64,000 bases of DNA from SIG459 sp045631645 (GTDB lineage Bacteria; Bacillota; Clostridia; Oscillospirales; Oscillospiraceae), in contig JAZQVC010000038.1 in the NCBI GenBank assembly GCA_045631645.1, forward strand, positions 1-64,000. The letters are read 5' to 3'. Positions 51,031 to 59,344 of this stretch are shown here, one piece after another. Below the pieces are notes generated by a model. That model saw nothing but the letters and a program-made list of their open reading frames with translations. It ran no database searches and had not been told where the DNA came from. The position numbers and the translations under genes are program-made. Each line of letters opens with the position of its first letter. Position 1 is the stretch's first letter.

Positions 51031-52038
51031 ATGGATTACAGAAGCAATGCTCCTAAAATTCTCCGTGATTTTCTGATATATCACGAGACTATAAAGGGTC
51101 ACTCCAAAAACACAGTTGATGAATATTATTTGGATCTGCGAACATTTTTCAGATACCTTAAACTCAGCCGTGGACTTGTTGACCGCAAAACCGACATTGA
51201 GGATATTGACATCCGCGATGTCGATCTTGCTTTTGTTAAAGATGTAAGCCTTACAGAAGTATACGAATACCTTTCCTATCTCAGCCGCGACAGAGTTCGC
51301 AACCAGCGCAGTCGCGATGCAGAATTCGGCATCTCCGCCGCCTCCAGAGCGAGGAAAATTGCTTCAATAAAAAGCTTCTACAAATACCTCACCGTTAAAG
51401 CAAAGCTCATCGATGTAAATCCCGTTCAGGACCTTGATTCTCCAAAGCTTCCGAAAACCCTGCCCAAATATCTCAGCCTTGAGGAAAGCCAGCGACTTCT
51501 CTCGGCTATTGACGGCAAAAACAAGACTCGCGATTACTGCATTATCTGCATTTTCCTCAACTGCGGTCTTCGAATAAGTGAGATTATAGGACTAAATCTC
51601 TCCGATATAAGAGTTGATAATCTCCGCGTCATAGGAAAGGGCTCAAAAGAACGCGTTGTTTACCTCAATGATGCCACTGCCGCTGCCCTCAACGACTATC
51701 TCAAGGAAAGAAAGGATATTGCCGCCATTGACCGCAATGCCCTTTTCCTCTCCAACCGCCGCGTGAGAATGAGCCGCGAATCCGTCCATTCCATGGTGAA
51801 AAAAAGCCTGCTCAAAGCAGGTCTGGACAGCAGCAAATACTCAAGCCACAAGCTTCGTCACACCGCAGCAACACTTATGCTTCAAAACGGTGTTGATGTC
51901 CGCACTTTGCAAGAGCTTTTGGGGCACGAGCATCTTAATACCACCCAGATATACACCCACGTGGATAACTCCCAGCTTCGCAGCGCTGCCACCGCAAATC
52001 CCTTGGGCAGCTTCAATCCCAATAAGGAGGAAAACTAA
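51031..52038 (+). CDS. XerC/XerD-like tyrosine recombinase
   Basis: 335 residues. N-terminal SAM-like core-binding domain (about 8-135) and catalytic domain with the five active residues: Arg in CGLRISEI (about 186), Lys in GKGSKERVV (about 207), HKLRHTA (about 276-280), His in GHEHLNTT (about 299) and nucleophile Tyr in QIYTHV (about 309). The N-terminal domain is longer than in standard Xer because of an insertion (DRVRNQRSRDAEFG). No phage or att signature adjoins, so a housekeeping role in resolving chromosome dimers is more likely than mobility. Followed after 3 nt by the MBOAT gene. Confidence 0.9.
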   Translation: MDYRSNAPKILRDFLIYHETIKGHSKNTVDEYYLDLRTFFRYLKLSRGLVDRKTDIEDIDIRDVDLAFVKDVSLTEVYEYLSYLSRDRVRNQRSRDAEFGISAASRARKIASIKSFYKYLTVKAKLIDVNPVQDLDSPKLPKTLPKYLSLEESQRLLSAIDGKNKTRDYCIICIFLNCGLRISEIIGLNLSDIRVDNLRVIGKGSKERVVYLNDATAAALNDYLKERKDIAAIDRNALFLSNRRVRMSRESVHSMVKKSLLKAGLDSSKYSSHKLRHTAATLMLQNGVDVRTLQELLGHEHLNTTQIYTHVDNSQLRSAATANPLGSFNPNKEEN

Positions 52039-52041
52039 AGC

Positions 52042-53439
52042 ATGGTATTTTCAAGCCTGCTGTTTATGTTCATATATCTTGTAGTCGTACTTGCCGTATA
52101 CTACATTGCCCCTTTGAAATGGCGTAATCTTTGGCTTTTCATAGTCAACCTTGTTTTCTACGCATGGGGCGAACCTTTCTATGTTCTTTTGATGCTCTTC
52201 TCCATCTGCATCAACTACGCAAGCGGTTTTCTCGTTGACAAATACCGCACCGATAATCAGGCAAAGGCTAAAAAGGTTCTTGCCGTCAATGTTGTTATCA
52301 ACCTTGCACTTCTTGGATTTTTCAAGTATTACGATCTTTTTGCCTCCACCCTCAGCCTCATTCCCGGTGTTAATATTCCCACGCTCGGTCTTACTCTGCC
52401 CATCGGCATAAGCTTCTACACCTTCCAGACCATGAGCTACCCCATAGATATATACCGCGGAGATGCAAAGCTTCAGCGCAACTTTATCTCATTCGGAACC
52501 TTTGTTGCTCTCTTCCCTCAGCTTATTGCAGGTCCCATTGTCCGATATAAGGACATTGCCGACCAGCTAGGCTTTCGTGCAAGCAGTATTGACCAGTTCG
52601 CAAACGGTGTCCGCCGTTTCTGCGTTGGTCTTGCCAAAAAGGTTCTCATCGCAAACAACATAGGTATGCTTTGGGATATTTACAGCGCCCAGTCAAGCGC
52701 TGAAATGACCGTTGTTGGCGCATGGATGGGTATTATCGCCTTCTCATTGCAGCTTTATTTCGACTTCTCTGCTTACAGCGATATGGCCATAGGTCTCGGC
52801 AGAATGATAGGCTTTGAGTTCCTGGAAAACTTCAACTATCCCTACATATCCAAGTCTGTTACCGAATTCTGGCGCCGCTGGCACATCAGCCTTGGCACAT
52901 GGTTCAAAGACTATGTATACATTCCTCTCGGCGGCAACCGCTGCAGCAAAAGGAGACAGTTTTTCAATATTCTTGTTGTCTGGGCTCTCACCGGCTTCTG
53001 GCACGGAGCAAACTGGACTTTCCTCTGCTGGGGTCTTTATTACGCCATCTTCCTTATGATTGAAAAGGCCTTCCTCCTCAAAAAGCTGGAGAAAGTTCCC
53101 TTCATCGGTCATATTTACACTATTATAGTTGCAGTTTGCGGCTGGGTACTTTTCGACCTTCCCTCTCTCAGCGCAGCGGCAGACTACTACACAAGCATGT
53201 TTGGCTTTGCTCAGGGCGGATTTATAAGCGCTACCGATCTTTTCTACCTCAAAAACTTCGGTCTTATGCTTGTTATCACCATTATAGCCGCACTTCCCCT
53301 CGGCAAAAACCTCTACAACGCGCTTCCTAACAAGGTAAAAAGTATCGTCACGCCCATTTTGATTGTTCTTTCCCTTGTTATTTCCACCGCTTATCTGGTT
53401 GACGCCAGCTATAACCCCTTCCTCTATTTCAGATTCTAA
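52042..53439 (+). CDS. MBOAT O-acyltransferase (DltB/AlgI-like)
   Basis: 465 residues, 10-11 helices. MBOAT marks: PIGISFYTFQTMSYPIDIYRG (about 113-133), FPQLIAGPIVRY (about 155-166), FWRRWHISLGTWFKDYVYIPLGG (about 278-300) and the catalytic His in LTGFWHGANWTF (about 320). It moves acyl (often acetyl) groups across the membrane onto a surface glycan. Directly followed by a DHHW/AlgJ-like protein that would finish the transfer outside, as in alginate acetylation. Confidence 0.93.
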   Translation: MVFSSLLFMFIYLVVVLAVYYIAPLKWRNLWLFIVNLVFYAWGEPFYVLLMLFSICINYASGFLVDKYRTDNQAKAKKVLAVNVVINLALLGFFKYYDLFASTLSLIPGVNIPTLGLTLPIGISFYTFQTMSYPIDIYRGDAKLQRNFISFGTFVALFPQLIAGPIVRYKDIADQLGFRASSIDQFANGVRRFCVGLAKKVLIANNIGMLWDIYSAQSSAEMTVVGAWMGIIAFSLQLYFDFSAYSDMAIGLGRMIGFEFLENFNYPYISKSVTEFWRRWHISLGTWFKDYVYIPLGGNRCSKRRQFFNILVVWALTGFWHGANWTFLCWGLYYAIFLMIEKAFLLKKLEKVPFIGHIYTIIVAVCGWVLFDLPSLSAAADYYTSMFGFAQGGFISATDLFYLKNFGLMLVITIIAALPLGKNLYNALPNKVKSIVTPILIVLSLVISTAYLVDASYNPFLYFRF

Positions 53440-53456
53440 AGAAAGGAGATGCTGAA

Positions 53457-54575
53457 ATGAGTAAAAAAGCTCTTTGGCTTCAAACCCTTATTTTTCTTTG
53501 CTTTATCGGCGTCTTCTTTATCCTGAATATTGCAATTCCCGATAAGGACTTTTCCGAAAACGAAAACCGCAAACTTCAATCCCTTCCCAAATTCACATTC
53601 GAGGATCTTTTTGAAGGTAAGTTCACAGCGGATTTTGAAGACTATGTAACCGATCAATTTGCCTTCCGCGACCGTTGGACTGCCCTCAAAGCTCGCTGCG
53701 AGCTTGCTCTCGGCAAGGATGAAAACAAAGGTATTTTCCTCTGCGATGACCAGCGTCTTATCGAAGCATTTGAAACACCGAACATGGACGATATTGACTT
53801 CAGCCTTGAATCTATCGATATGCTTGCACAGTCTTCTGAGGCAAATGTCTATTTCGCTCTTATCCCCTCAGCATCTGAGGTTTATTCCGAGCTGCTCCCC
53901 AAGGGTGCACCCAATGCAAGTCAGCTTGATATAATAAACCACGCTTACGCCAGCGTTGGAGCTGTAAACGTGGATGTTTACTCAAAGCTGATGGCTCATA
54001 AGGACGAAAATATATTCTACCGCACAGATCACCACTGGACCACCCTCGGCGCATATTACGGCTACACTGCAATTGCAGAAGCCATGGGCTTCGAACCGGT
54101 GGATATAAACTCCTACACTGAAGAAGTTGTTAGCACTGAATTTCTTGGTACCACCTTCTCCTCCTCCGGCTTTGGATGGGTGAAACCCGAAAGCATCAGC
54201 CGCTACGTACCTCAGGGAGATATGGTAATCACCAACTATCCCAGCGGCAGTCCCACCGAAGGAACAATGTATGACGATAGTTTCCTTGCAGTGAAGGATA
54301 AGTATTCTTATTTCTACGGCGGAAACACTCCTCTTCTTAAAATTGAAACCGGCAAGGAAGGACTTCCCTCTCTCCTCATAGTCCGCGACAGTTATATGGA
54401 CTCTCTCAGTCCTTATCTTACTGAGCATTTCTCCACTATCCATATTGTTGACCTCCGTTATAACAATGCAAGTCTCAAGGGATATATAGCCCAGAACGAT
54501 ATTGATAACATCCTTGTCTGCTACAGCGTCCCCAACTTCAGCACAGACGGAAACATCTTCCTTGTTGCATACTAA
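53457..54575 (+). CDS. DHHW-family AlgJ/AlgX-like surface acylation protein
   Basis: 372 residues. One N-terminal membrane/signal helix (LWLQTLIFLCFIGVFFIL, about 7-24), then PDKDFSENENRKLQSLPKF, typical of the DHHW family. The catalytic His pair is in YRTDHHWTTLGAYYGY (about 190), and a Ser in LIVRDSYMDSLSPYL (about 313) completes an SGNH-like triad. It receives the acyl group from the MBOAT partner and puts it on a polymer. Gene spacing of 17 nt to the MBOAT gene supports one operon. Confidence 0.9.
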   Translation: MSKKALWLQTLIFLCFIGVFFILNIAIPDKDFSENENRKLQSLPKFTFEDLFEGKFTADFEDYVTDQFAFRDRWTALKARCELALGKDENKGIFLCDDQRLIEAFETPNMDDIDFSLESIDMLAQSSEANVYFALIPSASEVYSELLPKGAPNASQLDIINHAYASVGAVNVDVYSKLMAHKDENIFYRTDHHWTTLGAYYGYTAIAEAMGFEPVDINSYTEEVVSTEFLGTTFSSSGFGWVKPESISRYVPQGDMVITNYPSGSPTEGTMYDDSFLAVKDKYSYFYGGNTPLLKIETGKEGLPSLLIVRDSYMDSLSPYLTEHFSTIHIVDLRYNNASLKGYIAQNDIDNILVCYSVPNFSTDGNIFLVAY

Positions 54576-54577
54576 AA

Positions 54578-54614
54578 TCAAAGAATCCCGAAGCCAAAGC
54601 TTCGGGATTCTTTA
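54578..54614 (+). terminator. Terminator of MBOAT/DHHW operon
   Basis: Stem AAAGAATCCCGAAGC / GCTTCGGGATTCTTT with loop CAAA. Confidence 0.85.
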
Positions 54615-54758
54615 TACTATTTTAAATGATTGCATTCAGTATAAAGAATACACAAAGTGGAATGTCAAGCAAATTTCAAAATAATTATACCATATATTTA
54701 TTTTTTATGTTACAATGAAGTTTAATGATTAAAAATTAAGTGTTTAGGAGAATATAAA

Positions 54759-56351
54759 ATGATTACAGTTGAAAATTTGGGTCTGCAGTACGGCGGTCAG
54801 GTTCTTTTTAATCAGGTTGACCTCCAGTTCACCCGCGGCAATTGCTACGGCATAATCGGTGCAAACGGAGCAGGCAAATCCACCTTCCTCAAAATTCTTT
54901 CCGGCGAGGTTGAGTCCACCAATGGACACGTATACATCGACCCCAAGGCGAGAATGAGCGTACTGAAGCAGAATCAGGGCATGTATGACGATTATCCTGT
55001 TCTCGAAACCGTTATCATGGGCAACATGAAGCTTTATGAATGCGGTAAGGAAAAAGACGCAATTTACGAAAAAGAGGATTTTTCCGACGAAGACGGCATC
55101 CGCGCCGCAGAGCTTGAGGAGCTTTACGCAGAGCTCGGCGGTTGGGAAGCTGAATCCGATGCAAGCAAAATTCTGCAGGGTCTTGGAATTCCCACCGAGT
55201 TCCACTATACTCAGATGGCATCTATGGATCCCCGCCAGAAGGTTAAGGTTCTTCTCGCTCAAGCTCTTTTCGGTAATCCCGATATAATCCTTCTTGACGA
55301 GCCCACCAACAACCTTGACCTTGCCAGCGTTGTTTGGCTCGAAGACTTCCTGATGGACTATGATGGCACCGTTCTGGTTGTCAGCCATGACCGCTACTTC
55401 CTCAACAATGTCTGCACCCATATCGTTGACATCGACTACGGCAAAATCAAGATGTATGTCGGTAACTACGACTTCTGGTATGAGTCCAGCCAGCTGATTC
55501 AGAAGCTTATTAAGGATCAGAACAAAAAGGCTCAGCAGAAAATTGAGGAACTGCAGAACTTCATTGCTCGCTTCTCTGCAAACAAGAGTAAATCCCGTCA
55601 GGCAACCAGCCGCAGAAAGCTCATTGACAAAATCAGCGTTGAAGAACTTCCTGCCTCCTCCCGTCGCTATCCCTGGGTTGGTTTCAAGGCAGAACGCGAG
55701 CCCGGCAAAGACAGACTTTTTGTTGAGGGTATCAGCAAAACCGTTGACGGAGTGAAGGTTCTCAATAATGTCTCCTTCATTATGGGTAAGGAAGACAAAA
55801 TTGCCATCATAGGCTCCAATGAGATCGCCATCACCACTCTCTTCAAAATTCTTGCAGGAGAAATTGAGCCCGACGAAGGCACCGTTAAATGGGGCGTTTC
55901 CACCACCCAGAGTTATTTCCCCAAAGATCATGAACATCTTTTCGCCGGTTGCGAGTACAACCTCATCGATTGGATGCGTCAGTTCTCCGTTGATAAGCGC
56001 GAAAGCTATCTGCGTACCTTCCTGGGCCGTATGCTCTTCTCCGGCGACGAGGTTTACAAGAATGTAAGCGTTCTCTCCGGTGGTGAGAAGGTTCGCTGCA
56101 TGCTCAGCAAGATTATGCTTGAAGGCAGCAGCGTACTTATGTTCGACCAGCCCACCAACCATCTTGACCTTGAAAGCGTTCAGGCTCTCAACAACGGTAT
56201 GGATGCCTTCCCCTTTAACATTATTTTCACCAGCCACGACCATCAGCTTACTCAGACCGTAGCTAACCGCATTATTGAAATAACCCCCGACGGCATCATC
56301 GACAGAATGATGAGCTACGATGATTATATGAATCTCTACAAAGCAGAATAA
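54759..56351 (+). CDS. ABC-F family ATPase (YbiT/YkpA-like) with one degenerate ATP site
   Basis: 530 residues, ATG 54759 after TAGGAG. Two ATPase domains without membrane helices, joined by a basic linker (about 245-300). Domain 1: Walker A GANGAGKST (34-42), Walker B IILLDEPTNNLD (176-187), but its signature is ASMDPRQKV (about 154-162). Domain 2: Walker A is GSNEIAITT (352-360) with no Lys, Walker B is LMFDQPTNHLD (460-470) with Gln464 for Glu, but its signature LSGGEK is canonical. In ABC-F proteins each site pairs one Walker A with the other signature, so one site is intact and the other lost on both sides. Such proteins act on ribosomes. Confidence 0.93.
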   Translation: MITVENLGLQYGGQVLFNQVDLQFTRGNCYGIIGANGAGKSTFLKILSGEVESTNGHVYIDPKARMSVLKQNQGMYDDYPVLETVIMGNMKLYECGKEKDAIYEKEDFSDEDGIRAAELEELYAELGGWEAESDASKILQGLGIPTEFHYTQMASMDPRQKVKVLLAQALFGNPDIILLDEPTNNLDLASVVWLEDFLMDYDGTVLVVSHDRYFLNNVCTHIVDIDYGKIKMYVGNYDFWYESSQLIQKLIKDQNKKAQQKIEELQNFIARFSANKSKSRQATSRRKLIDKISVEELPASSRRYPWVGFKAEREPGKDRLFVEGISKTVDGVKVLNNVSFIMGKEDKIAIIGSNEIAITTLFKILAGEIEPDEGTVKWGVSTTQSYFPKDHEHLFAGCEYNLIDWMRQFSVDKRESYLRTFLGRMLFSGDEVYKNVSVLSGGEKVRCMLSKIMLEGSSVLMFDQPTNHLDLESVQALNNGMDAFPFNIIFTSHDHQLTQTVANRIIEITPDGIIDRMMSYDDYMNLYKAE

Positions 56352-56357
56352 AGATAA

Positions 56358-56397
56358 AAACCCGATATACCTTCGATAAAGGTATATCGGTTTTTTT
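56358..56397. terminator. Bidirectional terminator
   Basis: Stem CCGATATACCTT / AAAGGTATATCGG with loop CGAT and a T-run; touches the end of the P-type ATPase relic gene. Confidence 0.85.
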
Positions 56398-57521
56398 CAA
56401 AACTTTCCTTTTGCTCTGAAAGCGCGAAGAGAATTCAATGTGAGAAGAATTGCTATGCCGCTGTCAGCAAAAACAGCAAACCAGAGAGAGCTGATTCCAA
56501 ACGCTCCGAGGATTATAACAACAAGTTTCAGCAAAACTGTTGCAATAATATTTTCAATGGCAATTCGTCTTGCCTTGGTGGATATTTGATGGGCAATGGC
56601 AAATCTTTCCTCGCCGCCAATCACAACAAGGTCAGCAGCCAGTTCCCTTTTTTCATACTCATCAAGGAAAACAATGCTCTCCCCATGTCTGGAACTGTTT
56701 CGAGGACTGAGTTTATCTGTTGCGACGCGGTCAATAACGCTTGGGCCATGGAAGAAAACACCTCTTCCGGCGGCAGCTGCTATACCTGCAAAGTAAGCCA
56801 TAGGAACGGAAATGACAACCGCGCAGGGGCAAGCCAGAACAAGGAAGGTCAGCGCTCTGCAAACTCCATCGCGGAGTGAGGTTTCCCCAAGAAGAGGAAG
56901 GGCTACAGCAATCAAGACAGCGCAGGCAAGAACAATGGGGGTATATATCTTTGCAAAGCGGGTTATAAAACGCTCACTTTTTGCCTTTTCCTGCCCTATG
57001 GGCGCATAAGAGCCGGTGACAGACGCGATTTTCCGTCTGCTATGGCGTATAGCGCAATCCTGAAATGTTTCTCCAACGCGATAAAGGAACATTACCGCGG
57101 CAGCTTCATGATAATTGCCGATTATGAATGCAGCAGCCGCTGCAACACTCATGAGAATATATTCGTTAAAATATTTTCCCTTGAAAAGATTTTTTACTGC
57201 AGAAATAAGAACATCATATCCTGCTATGATGGTAACAGCCGCAAAGAGAATTATCTCAATTACTGCATTATCATGGAGAAATCCCTCAAAAATCCAGTGG
57301 CTGAAGAAAAGAATTGCAGAGACAATAAGTCTTGCGACCATCATCTTATCTACTCCGTGATGATGCTGTATTTCATGATGGTGGCAGCAGCAGGTGCCGT
57401 CATCATGGTGGTGATGAGCATGTCCCTCGCCGTCACATTCCTCCGCGTGGCTATGATGAGTGTGCTCATGCTCGTGCTTATATTCATTTTCATGTTCATG
57501 ACTATGATGGTGTTTATGCAA
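56397..57521 (-). CDS. His-rich P1B-type ATPase relic lacking A, P and N domains
   Basis: TTG 57521 is preferred because GAGGTG lies 6-7 nt upstream; a GTG at 57530 sits inside that site. 374 residues. The first 55 contain 23 His and a CCC run. Then come the membrane helices of a Zn/Cd/Pb-type P1B ATPase: NEYILMSVAAAAAFIIG, MFLYRVGETFQDCAIRHSRRKIAS, SERFITRFAKIYTPIV, and the metal-site VLACPCAVVIS (CPC about 231-233), ending with two C-terminal helices (WFAVFADSGIAILLTLNSLR). Missing are the actuator domain with TGES, the DKTGT phosphorylation site, the nucleotide domain and GDGxNDxP. Both gaps are in frame at domain borders, with no stop. It cannot be an ATP-driven pump. TetR gene upstream. 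Confidence 0.85.
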   Translation of the reverse strand: MHKHHHSHEHENEYKHEHEHTHHSHAEECDGEGHAHHHHDDGTCCCHHHEIQHHHGVDKMMVARLIVSAILFFSHWIFEGFLHDNAVIEIILFAAVTIIAGYDVLISAVKNLFKGKYFNEYILMSVAAAAAFIIGNYHEAAAVMFLYRVGETFQDCAIRHSRRKIASVTGSYAPIGQEKAKSERFITRFAKIYTPIVLACAVLIAVALPLLGETSLRDGVCRALTFLVLACPCAVVISVPMAYFAGIAAAAGRGVFFHGPSVIDRVATDKLSPRNSSRHGESIVFLDEYEKRELAADLVVIGGEERFAIAHQISTKARRIAIENIIATVLLKLVVIILGAFGISSLWFAVFADSGIAILLTLNSLRAFRAKGKF

Positions 57522-57534
57522 ATTTATCACCTCA

Positions 57535-57578
57535 ACAAAAAAGACAATTCATCCCCGCAAAAAGCTGCGGGGATGAAA
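57535..57578 (-). terminator. Terminator between tetR and the ATPase relic
   Basis: Minus-strand stem TTCATCCCCGCA / TGCGGGGATGAA followed by a T-rich run; it may attenuate read-through into the relic gene. Confidence 0.7.
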
Positions 57579-57583
57579 TAATG

Positions 57584-58180
57584 TTACTTCTTCAAAACCT
57601 CACAGAGAAGACTGATATGATTTTCCATTCTGCGTGTTATATCAAAATCGGCTCCATGTATACACCAGTTATAACATACGCCTCTGAATATATCAAAAAT
57701 ATATTCAACAATTTGTTTTGATTTTATGTCAGTCTTCAATTCTCCCGCTTTCTTTCCCTCTTCGATCACATCATAGATCAGGTACTGCATCGGGCGGGCA
57801 AGGGCAAACCATTCATTGGTCGGATGGAAAAGAACTCTCATAACATCTATGCCCGTCTGCACATTCAGCTGGGCATAATGATACGCAAATATATGAAGCT
57901 TTTCTATGGAAGTTTTTCCTGCGAATTCGCTTTCAACGGCATCATGTATGTACTTATCGCCGTGTTCATATATGCTTTTAAGTATATCAATTTTGGACTT
58001 GTAGCAGTTATAGAAAGTGCCGATAGGAATATTGGCCTCAGCGCAAATATCACGTACGGTGGTACCCTGAAAACCCTTTTCGCTCATAAGCTGCATTGCT
58101 TTATCGAAAATAATCTTCTGGGTTTCAGAGGTCTTTCTATATGCTCTTTTTGTCTTTTCATTCATGACGTTTTTTTCCAT
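57584..58180 (-). CDS. TetR/AcrR family transcriptional regulator
   Basis: ATG 58180 (MEKNVMNEKTKRAYRK) is 7 nt from GGAG; two codons earlier another ATG is too near. 198 residues. Helix-turn-helix: QKIIFDKAMQLMSEKGFQGTTVRDICAEANIPIGTFYNCYKSK (about 20-62), matching the TetR DNA-binding domain. The C-terminal ligand domain is helical and contains two Cys and Trp (GVCYNWCIHG, about 169). Being directly upstream of the His-rich ATPase relic, it may regulate it and itself in response to a metal or toxin, but the ligand is unknown. Confidence 0.9.
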   Translation of the reverse strand: MEKNVMNEKTKRAYRKTSETQKIIFDKAMQLMSEKGFQGTTVRDICAEANIPIGTFYNCYKSKIDILKSIYEHGDKYIHDAVESEFAGKTSIEKLHIFAYHYAQLNVQTGIDVMRVLFHPTNEWFALARPMQYLIYDVIEEGKKAGELKTDIKSKQIVEYIFDIFRGVCYNWCIHGADFDITRRMENHISLLCEVLKK

Positions 58181-58211
58181 TACCATACTCCGGAATAAAA
58201 ATAACAAAAGA

Positions 58212-58252
58212 TATAAAAAGACCTTTTACACTTTAACGGTAAAAGGTCTTTT
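58212..58252 (-). terminator. Terminator of tRNA-Arg
   Basis: Minus-strand stem AAAAAGACCTTTTAC / GTAAAAGGTCTTTTT directly after the tRNA. Confidence 0.8.
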
Positions 58253-58329
58253 TGGCACCCTCGACTGGATTCGAACCAGCGGCACATGGCGTCGGAGGCC
58301 ATTGCTCTATCCATCTGAGCTACGAGGGC
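58253..58329 (-). tRNA. tRNA-Arg (anticodon CCG)
   Basis: Minus strand: acceptor GCCCTCG / CGAGGGT (one G-U), D arm, anticodon stem ATGGC/GCCAT around loop CTCCGAC giving CCG, T arm with GTTCGAATC, discriminator G, encoded CCA. 77 nt. Confidence 0.95.
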
Positions 58330-58351
58330 TTATTTTTACCGAACATGGGAC

Positions 58352-58380
58352 ATTATATCCCACAATTTTGTAAAAGTAAA
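58352..58380 (-). promoter_or_regulatory. Promoter of tRNA-Arg
   Basis: Minus strand: TTTACT (58380-58375), 17-nt spacer, perfect TATAAT (58357-58352). Confidence 0.75.
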
Positions 58381-58408
58381 GCCCATTATGTCAGAGTTCA
58401 AGCCGAAT

Positions 58409-59329
58409 TCAGAACAAAACGTACATTATAATTGGGATCGAAATCAGGGACACGAGAGTGGTCATAAACACACCTCTGCTGGCAACATTTATGTCAGCAC
58501 CATACTCAATGCTGAACATAGAAGCCAGAACCGCAGAGGGCATCGCGGAAGTTACAACCAAAATTCCAAGATAAACGGGATTCGTAATAAAAAGACGGCA
58601 GATAAAGAAAATCAGCACGGGAGAAATAATAAGTTTAAGAAGGCACAGGCCGTACATTCTCAGATCCTTAAGCATTTCTCCAAGGCGGCTCATACCGAGG
58701 TTTGCACCGATGCACACCATAGAAAGAGGAATCAGAATTGCTGCGAGACCGGATGCCGCATCAAGAACTTCAACGGGCAGAGGCAGCTTGGCAACAAACA
58801 GAATAATGGCGGCAAAAGTTGCTACAAGAGCGGGATTGAGCAAAAAGTTAAAGCTCAGTTTAGCGCCAACCTGCCCGCCTTTTATCATGACAATTCCAAT
58901 GGTATAGGTTGCAAGGAAGAAGGGTATCAGGCAAATGGCTGCAAGGAACACGGCGTCGGGTCCAAATAAAGCCGACACGATAGGAAAGCCCATGAAGCCG
59001 ACGTTGCCGAAGGCCACTAAAAACTTGAAAAGACCTCTGTCGGCTTTTTTCCTCACAAAAATCGGAACTAAAATATATGCAATGGCAAGGAGCAGCAGCT
59101 GCATGATTACCGCATACAGGAAAAGTTCTCCTATATCCCGAATGCTCATGGTAAGCCGTGTATCCAGCACGGATGAAATTATCATTGCAGGCTGGCCTAT
59201 ATAAAGCAGAACAGTATTAACTTTTTTAACTGTATCGGCCTCAATTTTTTTCACCTTGGCAGCTATAAAGCCAACGATGATATAAATAAAGAGTACGATA
59301 AGCCGACTAAAGAGGTTGCTGAGATCCAT
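58409..59329 (-). CDS. AEC (auxin efflux carrier) family transporter
   Basis: 306 residues, about ten membrane helices. Family marks: LYIGQPAMIISSVLDT (about 42-57), FGNVGFMGFPIVSALFG (about 108-124), ILIPLSMVCIGANLG (about 197-211) and ITSAMPSA-like VTSAMPSAVLASMF. AEC proteins export or import organic acids such as malate or amino acids. It follows mgtE by 15 nt on the same strand, so probably the last gene of ahcY-mgtE-AEC. Confidence 0.9.
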   Translation of the reverse strand: MDLSNLFSRLIVLFIYIIVGFIAAKVKKIEADTVKKVNTVLLYIGQPAMIISSVLDTRLTMSIRDIGELFLYAVIMQLLLLAIAYILVPIFVRKKADRGLFKFLVAFGNVGFMGFPIVSALFGPDAVFLAAICLIPFFLATYTIGIVMIKGGQVGAKLSFNFLLNPALVATFAAIILFVAKLPLPVEVLDAASGLAAILIPLSMVCIGANLGMSRLGEMLKDLRMYGLCLLKLIISPVLIFFICRLFITNPVYLGILVVTSAMPSAVLASMFSIEYGADINVASRGVFMTTLVSLISIPIIMYVLF

Positions 59330-59344
59330 TTAATTCCTTTCGCG

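Noticed and set aside
51031..52038. Tyrosine recombinase as sign of a prophage or integrative element
   Set aside because: No phage, conjugation or excisionase genes nearby, no flanking direct repeats, and the adjoining tRNA genes (48.9 and 58.3 kb) have no duplicated ends that I can see.
54744..56243. 499-codon minus-strand frame opposite the ABC-F gene
   Set aside because: The plus-strand protein has full ABC motifs and a good start; the minus product has no recognisable domain and no ribosome binding site.
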